NCBI RefSeq assembly: GCF_900109285.1
Contig: NZ_FNZQ01000001.1
Coordinates: forward strand, 215,001 to 279,000
Length of the DNA: 64,000 nucleotides
Direction: 5' to 3'
Origin: Jannaschia helgolandensis
GTDB lineage: Bacteria; Pseudomonadota; Alphaproteobacteria; Rhodobacterales; Rhodobacteraceae
Below are positions 36,960 through 47,325 of this stretch, piece after piece. Every line of letters begins with the position of its first letter. Position 1 is the first letter of the stretch. A model generated the notes under the pieces. It had not been told where the DNA came from. It worked only from the letters and a program-made list of their open reading frames with translations, and searched no databases. Made by a program: the position numbers and the translations under genes.

Positions 36960-37808
36960 ATGAACGAACTCCTCTCGACCGAAGTCTACGCCGGGCGCAC
37001 GCTGGGCGATTTCATTTCCTTCGACTATCTGGCGGGCATTCTGGGCAATGTGCTGTCCGCCATTGTGGTCCTCGTCATTGGCCTGATGGTCGCGGGATGG
37101 GTCGCGGGGCGGATTTCGGGGCTGTCGCACAGGCACAAGCGGCTGGACGACACGTTGTTCGATTTTCTGGCGAACCTTGCGCGATACGCCATCATCGGAC
37201 TGTCGTTCCTGATTGTGCTGAACACCTTCGGAATTCAGACGACGTCTTTGGTGGCCGTCATCGGTGCTGCGGGTCTGGCCATCGGTCTGGCGTTGCAAGG
37301 CACGCTTTCGAACGTGGCGGCGGGTGTGATGTTGATTTTCTTCCGGCCCATCAAACTGGGCGATTTTGTCACGATCAATGGCGAGTCCGGAACGGTGAAG
37401 GCGATCAACCTGAACTTTACGGAACTGGCCAGCATCGGCAACGTTCAGATCATCATCCCAAACTCCGAAGTCTGGGGAAACACGATTACCAATTACTCCG
37501 CCTATGATACGCGGCAGGCGGAGTGGACGTTCGGGGTTGGCTACTCCGCCAATCTGGATACGGTCGAACAGGTTATCCGCGACACGATCTCCGCCGACCC
37601 GCGATTTCTGGCCGACCCGCCACCGACCATCAAAGTTACTGAACTGGGTGCCAGCAGCGTTGATTTCATGGTTCGCGCCTGGGTGCCACGGACGGAATTC
37701 TTCGCCTATTGGAAGGACATGAACCGCGAGGTGAAGCTGGCGCTGGACGCGGCCGGGGTGGAAATCCCATTCCCCAATCGCACCGTGCATATCGTCAAGG
37801 ACGACTGA
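36960..37808 (+). CDS. MscS-type small-conductance mechanosensitive channel
   Basis: A 282-residue inner-membrane channel that opens under hypo-osmotic stress. Three membrane helices (about 23-45, 65-85, 93-120), the pore helix GAAGLAIGLALQGTLSNVAAG, then the beta domain FRPIKLGDFVTINGESGTV and IIIPNSEVWGN. Length matches E. coli MscS. It follows phhB by 15 bases, the last gene in this plus-strand run; ocd converges on it from the right. Confidence 0.92.
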   Translation: MNELLSTEVYAGRTLGDFISFDYLAGILGNVLSAIVVLVIGLMVAGWVAGRISGLSHRHKRLDDTLFDFLANLARYAIIGLSFLIVLNTFGIQTTSLVAVIGAAGLAIGLALQGTLSNVAAGVMLIFFRPIKLGDFVTINGESGTVKAINLNFTELASIGNVQIIIPNSEVWGNTITNYSAYDTRQAEWTFGVGYSANLDTVEQVIRDTISADPRFLADPPPTIKVTELGASSVDFMVRAWVPRTEFFAYWKDMNREVKLALDAAGVEIPFPNRTVHIVKDD

Positions 37809-37824
37809 TCGCGCGCAGTCCGGT

Positions 37825-38880
37825 TCAGGTCTCTGCGGCCCGCGCCAGCATCCCGAACAGGTCGCGCGGATCATCCGGATCGGCCAGCATGTCCAGATCG
37901 ACATAGTATCCTGTTCGCCGGGCCGCATCGTGGATGTGGCACAGCGCGCTGAAATCCTCGGTCGCAAAGCCGACGCTGTCGAACAGGGTGATCTGATCGC
38001 GTGACGTCCGGCCCGTTGCCTTTCCCGCAATCACGCGCCACAGCTCGGTCACCGGATGATCGTCATCAAGTTGCTGGATCTCGCCCTCGATGCGCGTCTG
38101 CGGCGGATACTCCACGAAAATATCCGAGCGCTTCAGGATATCGCGATGCAACTCCGTCTTACCGGGACAATCGCCGCCGATCGCGTTGAGGTGGACGCCC
38201 GCGCCCACCATGTTGTCGGTCAGAATCGTCGCTTGTTTCTTGTCCGCCGTGCATGTGGTGATGATCTGCGCGCCCGCGATAGCGTCTTCGGCCGTGGTGC
38301 AGGACGTGACCTTCAACCCCGTTGTCGCCAGATTGCGCACCGCCTTGGCCGTGGCGTCCGGGTCGATATCGTAAAGCCGCACTTCTTCGATACCCAGAAC
38401 GTGATGGAAGGCCAGCGCCTGAAACTCGCATTGCGCGCCGTTGCCGATCATCGCCATGACCTTTGCGTCTTTCGGGGCCAGATGGCGGGCGGCCACCACG
38501 GACGCCGCCGCCGTGCGCAGCCCCGTCAGAATCGTCATTTCGGACAGCAGGATCGGGTAACCGTTGTCGACCCGAGCCAGAACCCCGAAAGCCGTCACGG
38601 TCTGGAACCCGCGCCCCATGTTCGCCGGGTGCCCGTTGACGTATTTGAATCCATACCGCTCGCCGTCCGAGGTCGGCATCAATTCGATCACCCCTTCGGC
38701 GGAATGGGCGGCCACGCGGGGGGTCTTGTCGAAGTCTTCCCAGCGCAGGAAATCCGCCTCGATCCGGTCGGCGATGGCGGCGATGGTCTCGGCCACGCCA
38801 TCGCCATTCACGATGCGCATCATGTTGTGGACCGACACAAACGGCACCATGGCCATGCGGGATGGGTTCAGGTCGGTCAT
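37825..38880 (-). CDS. ocd: ornithine cyclodeaminase
   Basis: Converts ornithine to proline and ammonia with internally recycled NAD; cytoplasmic. 351 residues. The NAD fold starts at AMIGNGAQCEFQALAF, and FKYVNGHPANMGRGFQTVTAFG carries the substrate-binding Lys of the family. The C-terminal ITLFDSVGFATEDFSAL is typical. Downstream of arginase by 46 bases, so the pair degrades arginine to proline via ornithine. Confidence 0.92.
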   Translation of the reverse strand: MTDLNPSRMAMVPFVSVHNMMRIVNGDGVAETIAAIADRIEADFLRWEDFDKTPRVAAHSAEGVIELMPTSDGERYGFKYVNGHPANMGRGFQTVTAFGVLARVDNGYPILLSEMTILTGLRTAAASVVAARHLAPKDAKVMAMIGNGAQCEFQALAFHHVLGIEEVRLYDIDPDATAKAVRNLATTGLKVTSCTTAEDAIAGAQIITTCTADKKQATILTDNMVGAGVHLNAIGGDCPGKTELHRDILKRSDIFVEYPPQTRIEGEIQQLDDDHPVTELWRVIAGKATGRTSRDQITLFDSVGFATEDFSALCHIHDAARRTGYYVDLDMLADPDDPRDLFGMLARAAET

Positions 38881-38926
38881 GATGTGGCCTTTCGGGGTGA
38901 TCGTGAAATACGGGCGGCGCGGGATG

Positions 38927-39856
38927 TCATCCTCGCGCCCGCGTCGGACGGTCGAGGACGGATTTACCGAACAGCGAGGCGACGAAATCCACCATCAGAC
39001 GGGCTGTCTTGCCGCGCTCGTCCATGAAGGGGTTCAGCTCCGCGATGTCCAGCGATGTCACCAGTCCGCTGTCGTGCAGCCATTCCATCACCAGATGCGC
39101 CTCGCGGAAAGACGCGCCGCCGGGAACGGTTGTGCCGACGGCAGGTGCGATGTCCGGCTCCAGGAAATCGACATCGAAGCTGACGTGCAGATGTCCGTTC
39201 GCCGCCTCGACCCGGTCAAGAAAGGCACGCAGCGGCGCGGCAATGCCGTGTTCGTCGATGGCGCGCATGTCGGCCACCTGAATCTCGGTGCGGGCCAGTG
39301 CCGCCTTTTCATGCGGATCGACGGACCGCAGCCCGATCATGCAGATATTCGCCGGATCGACCCTGCCGGGCAAAACGGGGAACTGCGGCGAGAAATCTGA
39401 CAGGCCGGTAAAATACGCGACCGGAGTGCCGTGCAGGTTGCCGCTGTCGGTGCTGTCGAAATCGTGGATATCGGAGTGCGCATCCAGCCACAGCACGAAC
39501 AACGGACGACCGTCCGTTTCGGCACGGGCGGCCATGGCCGGGACCGTGCCCGCCGCCATCAAATGATCGCCGCCCATGAAAACTGGAATCGTGTCTTGGG
39601 TCACCTTGCCCGCCGCCGCCTGCAACGCACGCACCCAACCTGCGCAGAGGTCCAGGTCGCGGATGGTCTGGTTTTCGGTCGCGGGCACGCTCAGAACCTC
39701 GGGGGAGACGTCGCCCGCATCCGTCACATCATGCCCCAACACCGTCAGTGTCGCCGCAAGATCAGCCGTTCGCAGGGCATCCGGTCCCATCAGGCAACCG
39801 CGCCGCCAGGCACCGGTCTGAATGGGCGCGCCGAGAAGGGTGATGTGCTTGGCCAT
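38927..39856 (-). CDS. rocF: arginase
   Basis: Mn-dependent hydrolysis of arginine to ornithine and urea. 309 residues. All three metal motifs are present: FMGGDHLMA, WLDAHSDIHD and SFDVDFLEPDIAP, plus GTPVAYFTG. The start at 39856 has GGAG upstream. It is the first gene of the arginase-ornithine cyclodeaminase operon and is divergent from an Lrp-type regulator with a palindrome in between. Confidence 0.94.
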   Translation of the reverse strand: MAKHITLLGAPIQTGAWRRGCLMGPDALRTADLAATLTVLGHDVTDAGDVSPEVLSVPATENQTIRDLDLCAGWVRALQAAAGKVTQDTIPVFMGGDHLMAAGTVPAMAARAETDGRPLFVLWLDAHSDIHDFDSTDSGNLHGTPVAYFTGLSDFSPQFPVLPGRVDPANICMIGLRSVDPHEKAALARTEIQVADMRAIDEHGIAAPLRAFLDRVEAANGHLHVSFDVDFLEPDIAPAVGTTVPGGASFREAHLVMEWLHDSGLVTSLDIAELNPFMDERGKTARLMVDFVASLFGKSVLDRPTRARG

Positions 39857-39929
39857 GGGATGCTCCGGATTGTTCGGGCCAGTTGATCCTGCTGGAGCGG
39901 CAGTCGAAAGCGGGATATGAGGTCAAATC

Positions 39930-39945
39930 GGTCGACGTTTCGACC
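39930..39945. promoter_or_regulatory. palindrome in the arginase/Lrp divergent promoter
   Basis: GGTCGA-CGTT-TCGACC is a perfect 6-4-6 inverted repeat, 25 bases before the Lrp-type gene and about 75 before arginase. Position and symmetry suit an operator for the divergent regulator. The assignment is inferred. Confidence 0.45.
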
Positions 39946-39970
39946 AATATGATCAATCGGAGCAATCATA

Positions 39971-40393
39971 ATGGACGATCTCGACCACCGGCTTCTGGTG
40001 CAACTCTCCAAAGACGGACGGGCTGGCATTTCGACACTTGCCGCAAGGCTGGGCGTCACCCGCGCCACTGTGCGGGCCCGAATGGAGAAGTTGTCGCAGG
40101 TCGGCGAAATCCTGGGCTATCGGGCAGTTCTCAAGAGCGATCTGGCGTACCGCCCGGTGCGTGGCATTATCCTGATCGAGATCGAGGGCAAGGGTGCGGC
40201 TCGCGTCAGCCGCACGCTGGCCGCCATGACGGAAGTCGAAGCTGTGCATTCCACTCATGGTCGCTGGGACCTGATCGCCGAGCTGGGTGCCGATACATTG
40301 GAGGCACTGGACACGACGCTCAACCGTATCCGTCTGATCGACGGCGTGTCACGGTCGGAAACCAATCTGTACCTCGCGACACGCCGGGCCTGA
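39971..40393 (+). CDS. Lrp/AsnC-family regulator of arginine catabolism
   Basis: A 140-residue regulator: N-terminal helix-turn-helix (LVQLSKDGRAGISTLAARLGVTRATVRARME, split over 6-36) and a C-terminal ligand-binding RAM domain (AMTEVEAVHSTHGRWDLIAEL). Divergent from the arginase-ocd operon, so a specific activator or repressor responding to arginine or ornithine is likely (inference from position). It converges on the peroxiredoxin gene, the stops lying 2 bases apart. Confidence 0.9.
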   Translation: MDDLDHRLLVQLSKDGRAGISTLAARLGVTRATVRARMEKLSQVGEILGYRAVLKSDLAYRPVRGIILIEIEGKGAARVSRTLAAMTEVEAVHSTHGRWDLIAELGADTLEALDTTLNRIRLIDGVSRSETNLYLATRRA

Positions 40394-40395
40394 AA

Positions 40396-40884
40396 TCAGA
40401 GCTCGGACAGAAGCGACTCTCCGGCCGTCATCTCGCAGACGCCGGTGGCTTCTTCAACGTGCAGCGTTCTGACCACACCATCGTCGACCAACATTGCATA
40501 GCGCTTCGACCGACCGATCAGACCGGCAGGCGGCGCGGTGAAATCCATACCGATAGCCTTGGTGAACGTGCCGTCCGCATCGGCCAGCATGTGCAAACCC
40601 GCCTCAGTCGCGCCCGTCGCCTCGCCCCAGGCTTTCATCACGAAAGGGTCATTCACCGATACGCAGACGATGGTATCCACACCCTTGGCCGCGAACCCGT
40701 CCCTGGTGCGGATGAAACTGGGCACATGGGCCGACGAACAGGTTGGCGTATAGGCGCCCGGCACGGCGAAGACGGCGATGGTCTTGCCGCGTCCGATCTC
40801 GGACAGGGAGACCGTCTCGGGGCCATCGTCGCCGATCCGGATCAGCTGCGTATCGGGCAATCTGTCACCTTGGGATATGGCCAT
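40396..40884 (-). CDS. peroxiredoxin (Prx5/thioredoxin-like)
   Basis: A 162-residue thiol peroxidase. The peroxidatic cysteine is Cys49 in VPGAYTPTCSSAHVPSF, the typical Prx5 signature. Cys74 and Cys150 are further cysteines, either of which could resolve. The start at 40884 is chosen by family alignment; a longer open frame has no family match. Probably uses thioredoxin or glutaredoxin as reductant. Divergent from the ferredoxin reductase-like gene. Confidence 0.92.
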   Translation of the reverse strand: MAISQGDRLPDTQLIRIGDDGPETVSLSEIGRGKTIAVFAVPGAYTPTCSSAHVPSFIRTRDGFAAKGVDTIVCVSVNDPFVMKAWGEATGATEAGLHMLADADGTFTKAIGMDFTAPPAGLIGRSKRYAMLVDDGVVRTLHVEEATGVCEMTAGESLLSEL

Positions 40885-40958
40885 GGATGGTTCCTCGCGT
40901 TTGAAGTTTCTGAAGCCGGGATATAGCTGTCCGTTAACAGACGACCAGAGGGAACGAC

Positions 40959-42167
40959 ATGCAGCACATTGCCGTAATCGGTGCCGGTCAGGCCGGGGCC
41001 ACCCTGGTCGAGACGCTGCGCAAGCAGGGCTTCGACGGACGCCTGACTCTTTGGGGGGATGAGGCGGAACTGCCGTATCAGCGCCCGCCGCTGTCCAAGG
41101 CCTACCTGCTGGGCGAGATGACGCGCGACCGGCTGCATCTGCGGCCCGCATCTTTCTATGACGACCAGCGGGTGGAGGTTCACACAGGCACCCGGATCAC
41201 CGCGCTGGACCCCGTCGCAATGACCCTGACCCACACAGGCGGAACTGAAACCTGCGATACCATCATCCTCGCCACCGGGTCGACGCCGCGCCGCCTGCCC
41301 GCCGACATCGGGGGCGATCTGCCGGGCGTCTTCGCCGTGCGCACGCTCGCGGATATCGACGCGCTGGAGCCGCATATCCGCGCGGACGGCCACCTGCTTA
41401 TCGTCGGCGGCGGTTATATCGGTCTGGAAGCCGCCGCTGTCGCCCGCAAACGCGGCATGCGCGTCACGCTGCTTGAGGCGGCCCAAAGAATTCTCAGTCG
41501 GGTGTCCTGCCAGGATACGGCGCTCTGGTTCGCCTACCGTCACAGGGCCGAAGGCGTTGAAATCATCGAGGACGCGGCTCTGGCCCGTCTCACCGGGTCC
41601 GATCACGTCAGCGGCGCGGTCCTGTCGGATGGGACCAGTTTCAAGGTCGATGCCGTGGTTTGCGGCATCGGTGTCGCGCCCAATGTCGACTTGGCCAAGG
41701 CAGCAAAGCTGGAAGTGAATGACGGAATCGCGGTGGATGACCGCGGGCGCACCTCCGCTCCCGGCATCTGGGCGGCGGGCGACTGCTGTTCCTTTCCGTG
41801 GCGCGGGCGGCGCATCCGGCTCGAATCCGTCCCCAATGCCATCGATCAGGCGGAGGTCGTAGCCCGTAACGTGCTGGGAGCGGACGAAGCCTATGTCGCC
41901 AAACCGTGGTTCTGGTCCGATCAATACGACGTCAAACTGCAGATCGCGGGCCTGAACACCGGTTTCGATCACGTAATCGTTCGCGATGGCACCCCCACGG
42001 GCGGCGGTCGGTCGCACTGGTATTTCAAGGGCGACACCTTGCTGGCCGTCGACGCGATGAACGATCCGCGCGCCTATATGGTCGGCAAGCGCCTGATCGA
42101 GTCGGGCCGCTCCCCTGACGCGGGGGCCGTCGCCGACGGATCGACCCCGATCAAGGACCTGATGTGA
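40959..42167 (+). CDS. FAD-dependent ferredoxin/rubredoxin reductase-like protein
   Basis: A 402-residue flavoprotein. FAD-binding GAGQAGATLVETL at residues 8-20, the active-site loop QRPPLSKAYL, NAD-binding VGGGYIGLEAAAVARKRG, and the second FAD motif TSAPGIWAAGDC. The C-terminal reductase domain follows (WFWSDQYDVKLQIAGL). These enzymes pass electrons from NADH to a ferredoxin for oxygenases such as P450s; the partner is not nearby. rsmD follows after 7 bases. Confidence 0.9.
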   Translation: MQHIAVIGAGQAGATLVETLRKQGFDGRLTLWGDEAELPYQRPPLSKAYLLGEMTRDRLHLRPASFYDDQRVEVHTGTRITALDPVAMTLTHTGGTETCDTIILATGSTPRRLPADIGGDLPGVFAVRTLADIDALEPHIRADGHLLIVGGGYIGLEAAAVARKRGMRVTLLEAAQRILSRVSCQDTALWFAYRHRAEGVEIIEDAALARLTGSDHVSGAVLSDGTSFKVDAVVCGIGVAPNVDLAKAAKLEVNDGIAVDDRGRTSAPGIWAAGDCCSFPWRGRRIRLESVPNAIDQAEVVARNVLGADEAYVAKPWFWSDQYDVKLQIAGLNTGFDHVIVRDGTPTGGGRSHWYFKGDTLLAVDAMNDPRAYMVGKRLIESGRSPDAGAVADGSTPIKDLM

Positions 42168-42174
42168 GCCGCGC

Positions 42175-42738
42175 ATGAGGATCATCGGCGGGGCGTGGCG
42201 CGGCCGTCGCCTGACCGCGGTGGGCAAGGGCGATACGGCAGCCCATCTGCGCCCGACCACCGACCGCGTCCGCGAGTCCATTTTCAATCTGCTGGTCAAC
42301 GGCGGCCATGGCGATGTGCTGACCGACGCACGTGTTCTCGACGTCTTCGCCGGCACCGGCGCACTGGGGCTGGAGGCGCTCAGCCGGGGGGCCGCGTCCG
42401 CCACCTTCATAGAACAGGGGCGCAAATCGCTGGCGATCCTGCGCGACAACATAGCGCTGCTTGGCGCCGACGCACGTATCATCGCCCGCGATGCGCGCAG
42501 GCCGGGCGACGGCACGGCCCACGATCTGATCTTCCTTGATCCACCCTATGGGCAACGTCTTGGCGAGACAGCCATCGCGGCACTGCGGACCGGCGGCTGG
42601 CTGGCCCAAGACGCCCTCATCGTCTGGGAGGAGTCGATGCCCCCGACCCTCTCCGACCTGACCCCAATCGACCAGCGGCGTTATGGCGATACCTTCGTCA
42701 CCCTGGCCCGATCGCAAAAAGGGCTGGCGAACCCATAG
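42175..42738 (+). CDS. rsmD: 16S rRNA m2G966 methyltransferase RsmD
   Basis: SAM-dependent methyltransferase acting on 30S subunits. 187 residues. The N-terminal MRIIGGAWRGRRL, RPTTDRVRESIFNLL, SAM-binding DVFAGTGALGLEALSRGA and catalytic FLDPPYG are all present. It follows the ferredoxin reductase gene by 7 bases. A hairpin-containing element lies between it and the convergent TRAP binding-protein gene. Confidence 0.96.
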   Translation: MRIIGGAWRGRRLTAVGKGDTAAHLRPTTDRVRESIFNLLVNGGHGDVLTDARVLDVFAGTGALGLEALSRGAASATFIEQGRKSLAILRDNIALLGADARIIARDARRPGDGTAHDLIFLDPPYGQRLGETAIAALRTGGWLAQDALIVWEESMPPTLSDLTPIDQRRYGDTFVTLARSQKGLANP

Positions 42739-42761
42739 GCCGCCGCGCCTTCCTCCTGGCC

Positions 42762-42796
42762 GAAATATCCCGGGGGGTGCGGGGGCTGGCCCCCGC
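42762..42796. terminator. GAAATATCCC box with GC-rich hairpin
   Basis: GAAATATCCCGG (42762-42773) is followed by GCGGGGGC-TG-GCCCCCGC (42779-42796), an 8-bp stem with a minimal loop. It lies between the convergent rsmD and dctP-like genes, so it probably acts as a bidirectional transcription end. No T-tract follows. Similar AAATAT-CCC boxes occur past yaaA and in the gap at 11849. Confidence 0.55.
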
Positions 42797-42808
42797 GTCC
42801 CGTCCGGA

Positions 42809-43834
42809 TCACTCCGCCGCCATCAACGCCTGCGCATCCGCCACCAATCCGGCTCCATCAAGCCCCCTGGCCGTCATCTCGACGATCCAGTCGGCCGTGA
42901 CCTCCTGGCCCAGGGCCACGATCTCGGCGGTGACTTCGGTCGACAGGGTCGCGATCTGGTTGTCCGTCGCCTCGACCACCAGACGTCCCTCGGCGTCGCC
43001 AAGGTCGTGCGCGCGCCCCGCCCAGGCCGAGGCCATCAGACCCGAATTCGCGTCGATCACCGCTTTCAGGTCGTCCGGCAGACCGTCGTAGACGGCCTTG
43101 TTCATCGCCCAGATGAAATACAGGTTGTACAGCGACTGGTCGCCCGCGACGTCGGTGTGGCTGTCCGTCAACTCGTCCAGTTTCAGCGAGGGGACCTGCT
43201 CCCATGTGATGACACCGCCGTCCAGCACGCCCTTGGCCAGCGCCTCTGGAAAGGCCGGGACGGGCATTCCGACGGGGTTTGCGCCCAGCTTGGCCAGCAA
43301 CAGCGTGGCTGGCCGGGACGGGCCACGCAGGTTCAGACCCCTGAAATCCGCGACCGATTCAGGTGCCGGGCCCTTCTTGTGGACCAGACCGCGTCCGTGC
43401 ATGTGCGCCGCGATGATCTGAACGTCGGCGAAATCGTCCATCAGGTATTTTTCGGTGAAGGCCCAGGCCGCACGCGATGCGGTTTCCGCGGATTTGGGCG
43501 TCATGAACGGCAGCTCCAGTGCCTCGGCCTCGGGGAACCGACCGGGCTGGTAGCCGGGAATGACCCAGCCGCCATCGACCGCGCCATCCGCGATCAGGTC
43601 ATACATGTTCGGAGCCGACCCGCCCAGCTGCATGAAGGGATAAAGCTCGACCTTGATGCGACCGTTCGACTGCTCCTCGATGGCATCGGCCCAGGGCTGC
43701 ATGAAATACTTCGGATTGGCCGAATTCGGGCTCACGAAATGCTGGAACCGCAGCGTAACTTCCTGCGACAGCGCTGGGGCCGCGAGTGGGGTGGCGAATG
43801 TCAGGGCGATCAGGGCAGTGCGAAGGATGGACAT
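42809..43834 (-). CDS. TRAP transporter substrate-binding protein, DctP family
   Basis: A 341-residue periplasmic binding protein with signal peptide (MSILRTALIALTFATPLAAPALSQ). The DctP fold is recognised by TLRFQHFVSPNSANPKYFMQPWADAIEEQSNGRIKVELYP (in pieces), FRGLNLRGPSRPATLLLAKLGANPVGMPVPAFPEAL, and the ligand-anchoring Arg in LRGPSR. TRAP systems import carboxylates; the ligand is unknown. No membrane subunit genes lie beside it, so it is an orphan. A Fur-type palindrome lies 70 bases upstream. Confidence 0.88.
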   Translation of the reverse strand: MSILRTALIALTFATPLAAPALSQEVTLRFQHFVSPNSANPKYFMQPWADAIEEQSNGRIKVELYPFMQLGGSAPNMYDLIADGAVDGGWVIPGYQPGRFPEAEALELPFMTPKSAETASRAAWAFTEKYLMDDFADVQIIAAHMHGRGLVHKKGPAPESVADFRGLNLRGPSRPATLLLAKLGANPVGMPVPAFPEALAKGVLDGGVITWEQVPSLKLDELTDSHTDVAGDQSLYNLYFIWAMNKAVYDGLPDDLKAVIDANSGLMASAWAGRAHDLGDAEGRLVVEATDNQIATLSTEVTAEIVALGQEVTADWIVEMTARGLDGAGLVADAQALMAAE

Positions 43835-43904
43835 CGTAGGTCCCCCATATTTTGCGTCAGGGCCCCTTACTTACCACCGCCTGTAGCACCGCGAAAGGCA
43901 AATT

Positions 43905-43919
43905 TGAGAACGATTCTCA
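43905..43919. promoter_or_regulatory. Fur-superfamily-like operator
   Basis: TGAGAA-CGA-TTCTCA is a perfect 6-3-6 palindrome that resembles Fur/Irr/Mur boxes (compare TGAGAATGATTCTCA). It lies 70 bases before the dctP-like gene and about 90 before recQ in their divergent gap; the former is the more likely target. Inferred from pattern. Confidence 0.45.
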
Positions 43920-44009
43920 TGTCATCGATTCTTACTATCCTCCCGTTGCCCTCTTGTTTCCGGATTCGGCATATGGGAGTCCGGCAAAAACCAATCTGGA
44001 AAAGCCGCG

Positions 44010-46043
<2,034 letters not shown>

Positions 46044-46466
46044 ATGATGGCCATACCCGTCGATCCGCCGTTTCAGACCGACGCGGTCGCGCAGGTTTTC
46101 GGTGCCTTTCCCGATGCAGCCTGCGTCGACCTGCTGCGTCTTCGAGCGTTGATCTTCGCGACCGCCGCCGAAATCCCCGACCTCGGCCCGCTGACTGAAA
46201 CGCTGAAATGGGGCCAGCCCGCCTATCTGCCCGCGGCGCCCCGTATCGGCACGGCAGTCCGACTAGGTATATCCAAGCCCAGCGGCACAGCGCTGTTCGT
46301 GCATTGCCAGACCAGCCTGATCGCCGATTTCCGCCAGACCTTCCCCGACACGCTGACGACCGAAGGCACCCGCGCCGTGATCTTCGCCCCCGGTAGCGCG
46401 CTGCCCGATGCGCCCCTCCGCCTGCTGATCCGCGACGCTTTGACCTATCATCGCAAACGGGGTTGA
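46044..46466 (+). CDS. DUF1801 domain protein
   Basis: A 140-residue soluble protein of the DUF1801/YdhG-like family, unknown function. Recognised by ETLKWGQPAYLP with the conserved Trp-Gly, and FVHCQTSLIADFRQTFPD. The ATG abuts the recQ stop without spacing, so it is probably translationally coupled. Nothing in its sequence suggests catalysis. Confidence 0.82.
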   Translation: MMAIPVDPPFQTDAVAQVFGAFPDAACVDLLRLRALIFATAAEIPDLGPLTETLKWGQPAYLPAAPRIGTAVRLGISKPSGTALFVHCQTSLIADFRQTFPDTLTTEGTRAVIFAPGSALPDAPLRLLIRDALTYHRKRG

Positions 46467-46496
46467 GCCTGCGGCCATGCCGCCTAAACTCCGCCA

Positions 46497-47267
46497 ATGC
46501 TGACTGTCCTCTCCCCCGCTAAATCCCTCGATTTCGATCCGGTCGATATCGCCCCGACGCCGCCGCGGTTCCCCGAGGAGACGTCAAGTCTGGTACGAAC
46601 CGCGCGCCGGAAGGGGATCAGGGACCTGCAGGACCTGATGAGTATTTCGGAAAAGCTTGCCCGTCTGAACCGCGACCGTTTCCGCGACTGGGACATCGCA
46701 CCCGAAAAGCCCGCGATCTTCGCCTTTGACGGCGATACCTATACCGGGTTTGACGCCGCAACCCTGACGGACGACGCCCTGCGCCACGCCCAGACGCATC
46801 TGCGCATTCTGTCCGGCCTGTATGGCCTGCTGCGCCCGCTCGACGCTCTGAAGCCGTATCGCCTGGAAATGGGCAGTCGGCTGGCGACGCGGCGCGGCAA
46901 GGACCTTTACGCCTTCTGGGGTGATCGAATCGCCACTGTCCTGAACGACGATGCGGCGGAAAGCGGCGCGACTCACCTGCTCAACTGCGCCAGTCAGGAA
47001 TATTTCGGCGCGGTCCGGACTGGAACCCTCGCGTTGCCGGTCGTCACGCCCAGCTTCCTTGAAGACAAACCCGGCGGACCCAAGATGATAAGTTTCTTCG
47101 CGAAACAGGCACGCGGCGCGATGGCGCGCTTCGTGGTCGACAACCGCCTGACCGACCCGGCGGACCTGCGCGGTTTCACGACTGGCGGTTATGCCTATCA
47201 ACCCGACCGATCGGCCCCGAACCGCCCGGTTTTCCTGCGCCCCGACCAGGCGGCCAAGGCTGCCTGA
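46497..47267 (+). CDS. yaaA: peroxide stress protein YaaA
   Basis: A 256-residue protein of the DUF328 family that in E. coli limits free iron and protects DNA under peroxide stress. Motifs: MLTVLSPAKSLDF at the start, AIFAFDGDTYTGFDA, ILSGLYGLLRPLD, PYRLEMGS, and the late FLEDKPGGPKMISFFAKQARG. Full length. It follows the DUF1801 gene by 30 bases and is convergent with dapE, a GAAATATTCCCG box lying between. Confidence 0.95.
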   Translation: MLTVLSPAKSLDFDPVDIAPTPPRFPEETSSLVRTARRKGIRDLQDLMSISEKLARLNRDRFRDWDIAPEKPAIFAFDGDTYTGFDAATLTDDALRHAQTHLRILSGLYGLLRPLDALKPYRLEMGSRLATRRGKDLYAFWGDRIATVLNDDAAESGATHLLNCASQEYFGAVRTGTLALPVVTPSFLEDKPGGPKMISFFAKQARGAMARFVVDNRLTDPADLRGFTTGGYAYQPDRSAPNRPVFLRPDQAAKAA

Positions 47268-47325
47268 ACACGTCTTGGCTGCGGAAATATTCCCGCCCGA
47301 GGCCCGACGGCCGCACCGCCCGACG

